From positions 1 through 52,646 of the forward strand of contig JAFGLF010000004.1 of NCBI GenBank assembly GCA_016928195.1: DNA of 52,646 bases, read 5' to 3'. The position numbers and the translations under genes were made by a program. The DNA comes from Elusimicrobiota bacterium. GTDB taxonomy: Bacteria > Elusimicrobiota > UBA8919. The number at the start of each line of letters is the position of its first letter. Positions within the stretch are counted from its first letter, which is position 1. Positions 52,501 through 52,646 of the stretch are shown piece by piece. The notes below the pieces were generated by a model that saw nothing but the letters and a program-made list of their open reading frames with translations, was not told the DNA's origin and made no database searches.

Positions 52501-52646
52501 GGATATCAGGACGGATTTTATAAAAGTAGAAATTTCTACTGCTGTTCCTGACGGCACAGCGCCTGACGCAATTTCCGACCTTACAGCATTGACCGGAGAT
52601 AACAACGGGGAAATACTCCTGCAATGGACATCGCCCGGGGACGACG
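49517..52646 (+). CDS. large secreted Fn3-type multidomain protein, 3' end outside window
   Basis: The frame is open from the ATG at 49517 to the window edge without a stop, over 1040 codons. It begins 1 nt after the barrel gene stops. The leader includes a palindrome-encoded PPAGG, then a hydrophobic signal core (LLAYSLALLFLVSAPCYS). A jelly-roll-like carbohydrate-binding domain (ITNGSLDTDNTGW, about 57-225) is followed by two Fn3 domains (near 228 and 351, with WIAPGDND and WSAPGNND), a DOMON/glucodextranase-C-like region (about 465-720), an Fn3-like domain (727-832), an unassigned beta-rich region and another Fn3 start (about 1012). It is probably a surface adhesin or glycan-binding protein. 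No clear ribosome site is present, so translational coupling is likely. Confidence 0.85.
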   Translation, partial: MVKFKSYPPAGGINFIKGRAGKATRAAGLFLGSLTRLLAYSLALLFLVSAPCYSVDVITNGSLDTDNTGWSHTDTLETNTVSSDATDYTVESPAHNSPNSMKITSVLGKGVAAGWYDYQSVGTISSADTVKLGLWWRKLSGVSAANDKADIYVTIKKPDESTTDIWSDTSLPAGAGTPIYGNVSNLDVSSYFDQNGTYEIRLRADVTTGNGTGAYIEINWDDVVLDVGDEVAPSAITTLSALEYGFGIGEIDLSWIAPGDNDMEGTLSAGSEFKIEYSSWTDVVWSTNTDTGDGYYITITTESINPGDTCFRTVTGFVQSATYYFRIWTKDEADNWSGISDSATVWLYVDLTAPSAITNISAFTQGTEYSNISLTWSAPGNNDDTGILDSGCSYYIQYSKDEFETWNYSSAQVVISTSGVNPGDFQSYVLEYMKPNKDYYIRIWTIDAAGNLSELSNGTTRYKVLKRDADGDPEDWPDPSPSMVVNSATTNDWVWKDTEGDERTDAPDPDDQYDIKRVQITADTDYIYFLVEMSTISNVNVPHIAISLDTDQNSSDTDLTWFGDNTDLTYDDEYNDLAETRYPEYNIIFHSTQTDIPAIEISALTDTDWYEPTGFHSIGISTNTHVIEATIARTDLGISGDSRIRISVASFRNSVGLANSVDTTAEYAGNDALDVMTIVRLSTGSEAGQYYNDPQNSMSVFDKELSDNDLDFWADIPLAADGSIGNTPPGIATSPEPVSGVSTEDKTPSLSWTAATDSDSGDRVTSYKIELATHSDLNGNVTYRVNVSSNSGWTVPQSLSKMTTYYWRVLARDTLGVLTSTNSAEVWTFYILSDGSYDFDVAASSANEKFNNGSAQRPPTSGPEITGEVGFVSTTEIEASDDIYYYSTGTVANQYASQRFRFTIEEDTDTITGIYVEWEGWGNHENGDGNYSADLCIWDFNSLTWITIGNHTNGSDTVISSTIVSGISNYIDVDGYLHLLAYGPIAPGGAPPNWGDIRTDFIKVEISTAVPDGTAPDAISDLTALTGDNNGEILLQWTSPGDD
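49537..49552. repeat. 16-bp perfect palindrome
   Basis: TCCGCCAGCTGGCGGA is a perfect inverted repeat and lies inside the leader codons of the large secreted protein. A related half (CCAGTTGGCGGA) occurs near 38570. Confidence 0.85.
49613..49644 (+). repeat. in-gene octamer repeat, TCRCTTAC x4, in a signal sequence
   Basis: TCACTTAC, TCGCTTAC, TCGCTTAC, TCACTTGC are tandem and encode SLTRLLAYSLA, the first half of the hydrophobic core of the secreted protein signal peptide. Confidence 0.92.

Noticed and set aside
27081-52646. Exosortase/PEP-CTERM system
   Set aside because: No PEP-CTERM motif or exosortase-like membrane protein is present. The C-terminal domain at 29549 is FlgD/T9SS-like instead.

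Overview
The window reads as one side of a large surface-polysaccharide (EPS / O-antigen type) locus from a diderm bacterium of moderate-to-low GC, probably an uncultivated candidate phylum of the Elusimicrobiota / Omnitrophota / Firestonebacteria kind. That assignment is an inference from the PorV-type outer-membrane barrel, the FlgD-like C-terminal sorting domain, the NHL/IPT and Fn3 secreted proteins and the many orphan response regulators. No marker gene is present to fix the phylum. Every gene I support is on the + strand. I found no tRNA, rRNA, transposase, integrase or CRISPR array.

Layout. (1) 1-565: a c-di-GMP-I (GEMM-I) riboswitch whose two hairpin arms are enlarged by related repeats, then a terminator-like hairpin, then a consensus sigma-70 promoter. 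(2) 602-13695: an export and signalling operon with a Wza-like export protein, a Wzc-like co-polymerase/BY-kinase, four related coiled-coil proteins (the last anchored to a periplasmic propeller-like domain) interleaved with REC-REC-GAF, REC-REC-GAF-kinase and REC proteins, and a ComEA/ComEC-like LysM lipoprotein. (3) 13710-38298: polysaccharide assembly, with a Wzy/O-antigen-ligase protein, Wzx flippase, radical SAM/SPASM enzyme, eight class I methyltransferase domains plus a CmcI-like protein, GT4/GT2/GT9/CgeB glycosyltransferases, a CapK-like adenylating enzyme, an SGNH hydrolase and one large NHL/IPT secreted protein. (4) 38648-43318: WbqC-like protein, PIG-L deacetylase, WecA-like initiating transferase and a second Wzc whose kinase is fused to a receiver domain. 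(5) 43342-47690: a divergent sigma-54 factor, a PAS histidine kinase, an NtrC-type activator and a REC-DHp protein. (6) 47703-52646: a sigma-54 promoter with an upstream palindrome, an outer-membrane barrel/LysM protein and a huge secreted Fn3 protein that runs off the window.

How it fits together (inference): a Wzx/Wzy pathway is nearly complete. WecA starts the lipid-linked unit, glycosyl- and methyltransferases build and decorate it, Wzx flips it, Wzy polymerises it, and the Wzc/Wza pairs control length and export. c-di-GMP, receiver and kinase proteins and a dedicated sigma-54 module appear to govern export and cell-surface attachment.

The most unusual signal is a family of short degenerate repeats (7-9 bp units, often direct then inverted). 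They fill many gene junctions, swell both arms of the riboswitch and have entered reading frames: two signal peptides and surface segments of at least two enzymes. Four of the in-gene cases each carry four copies of a 7- or 8-mer.
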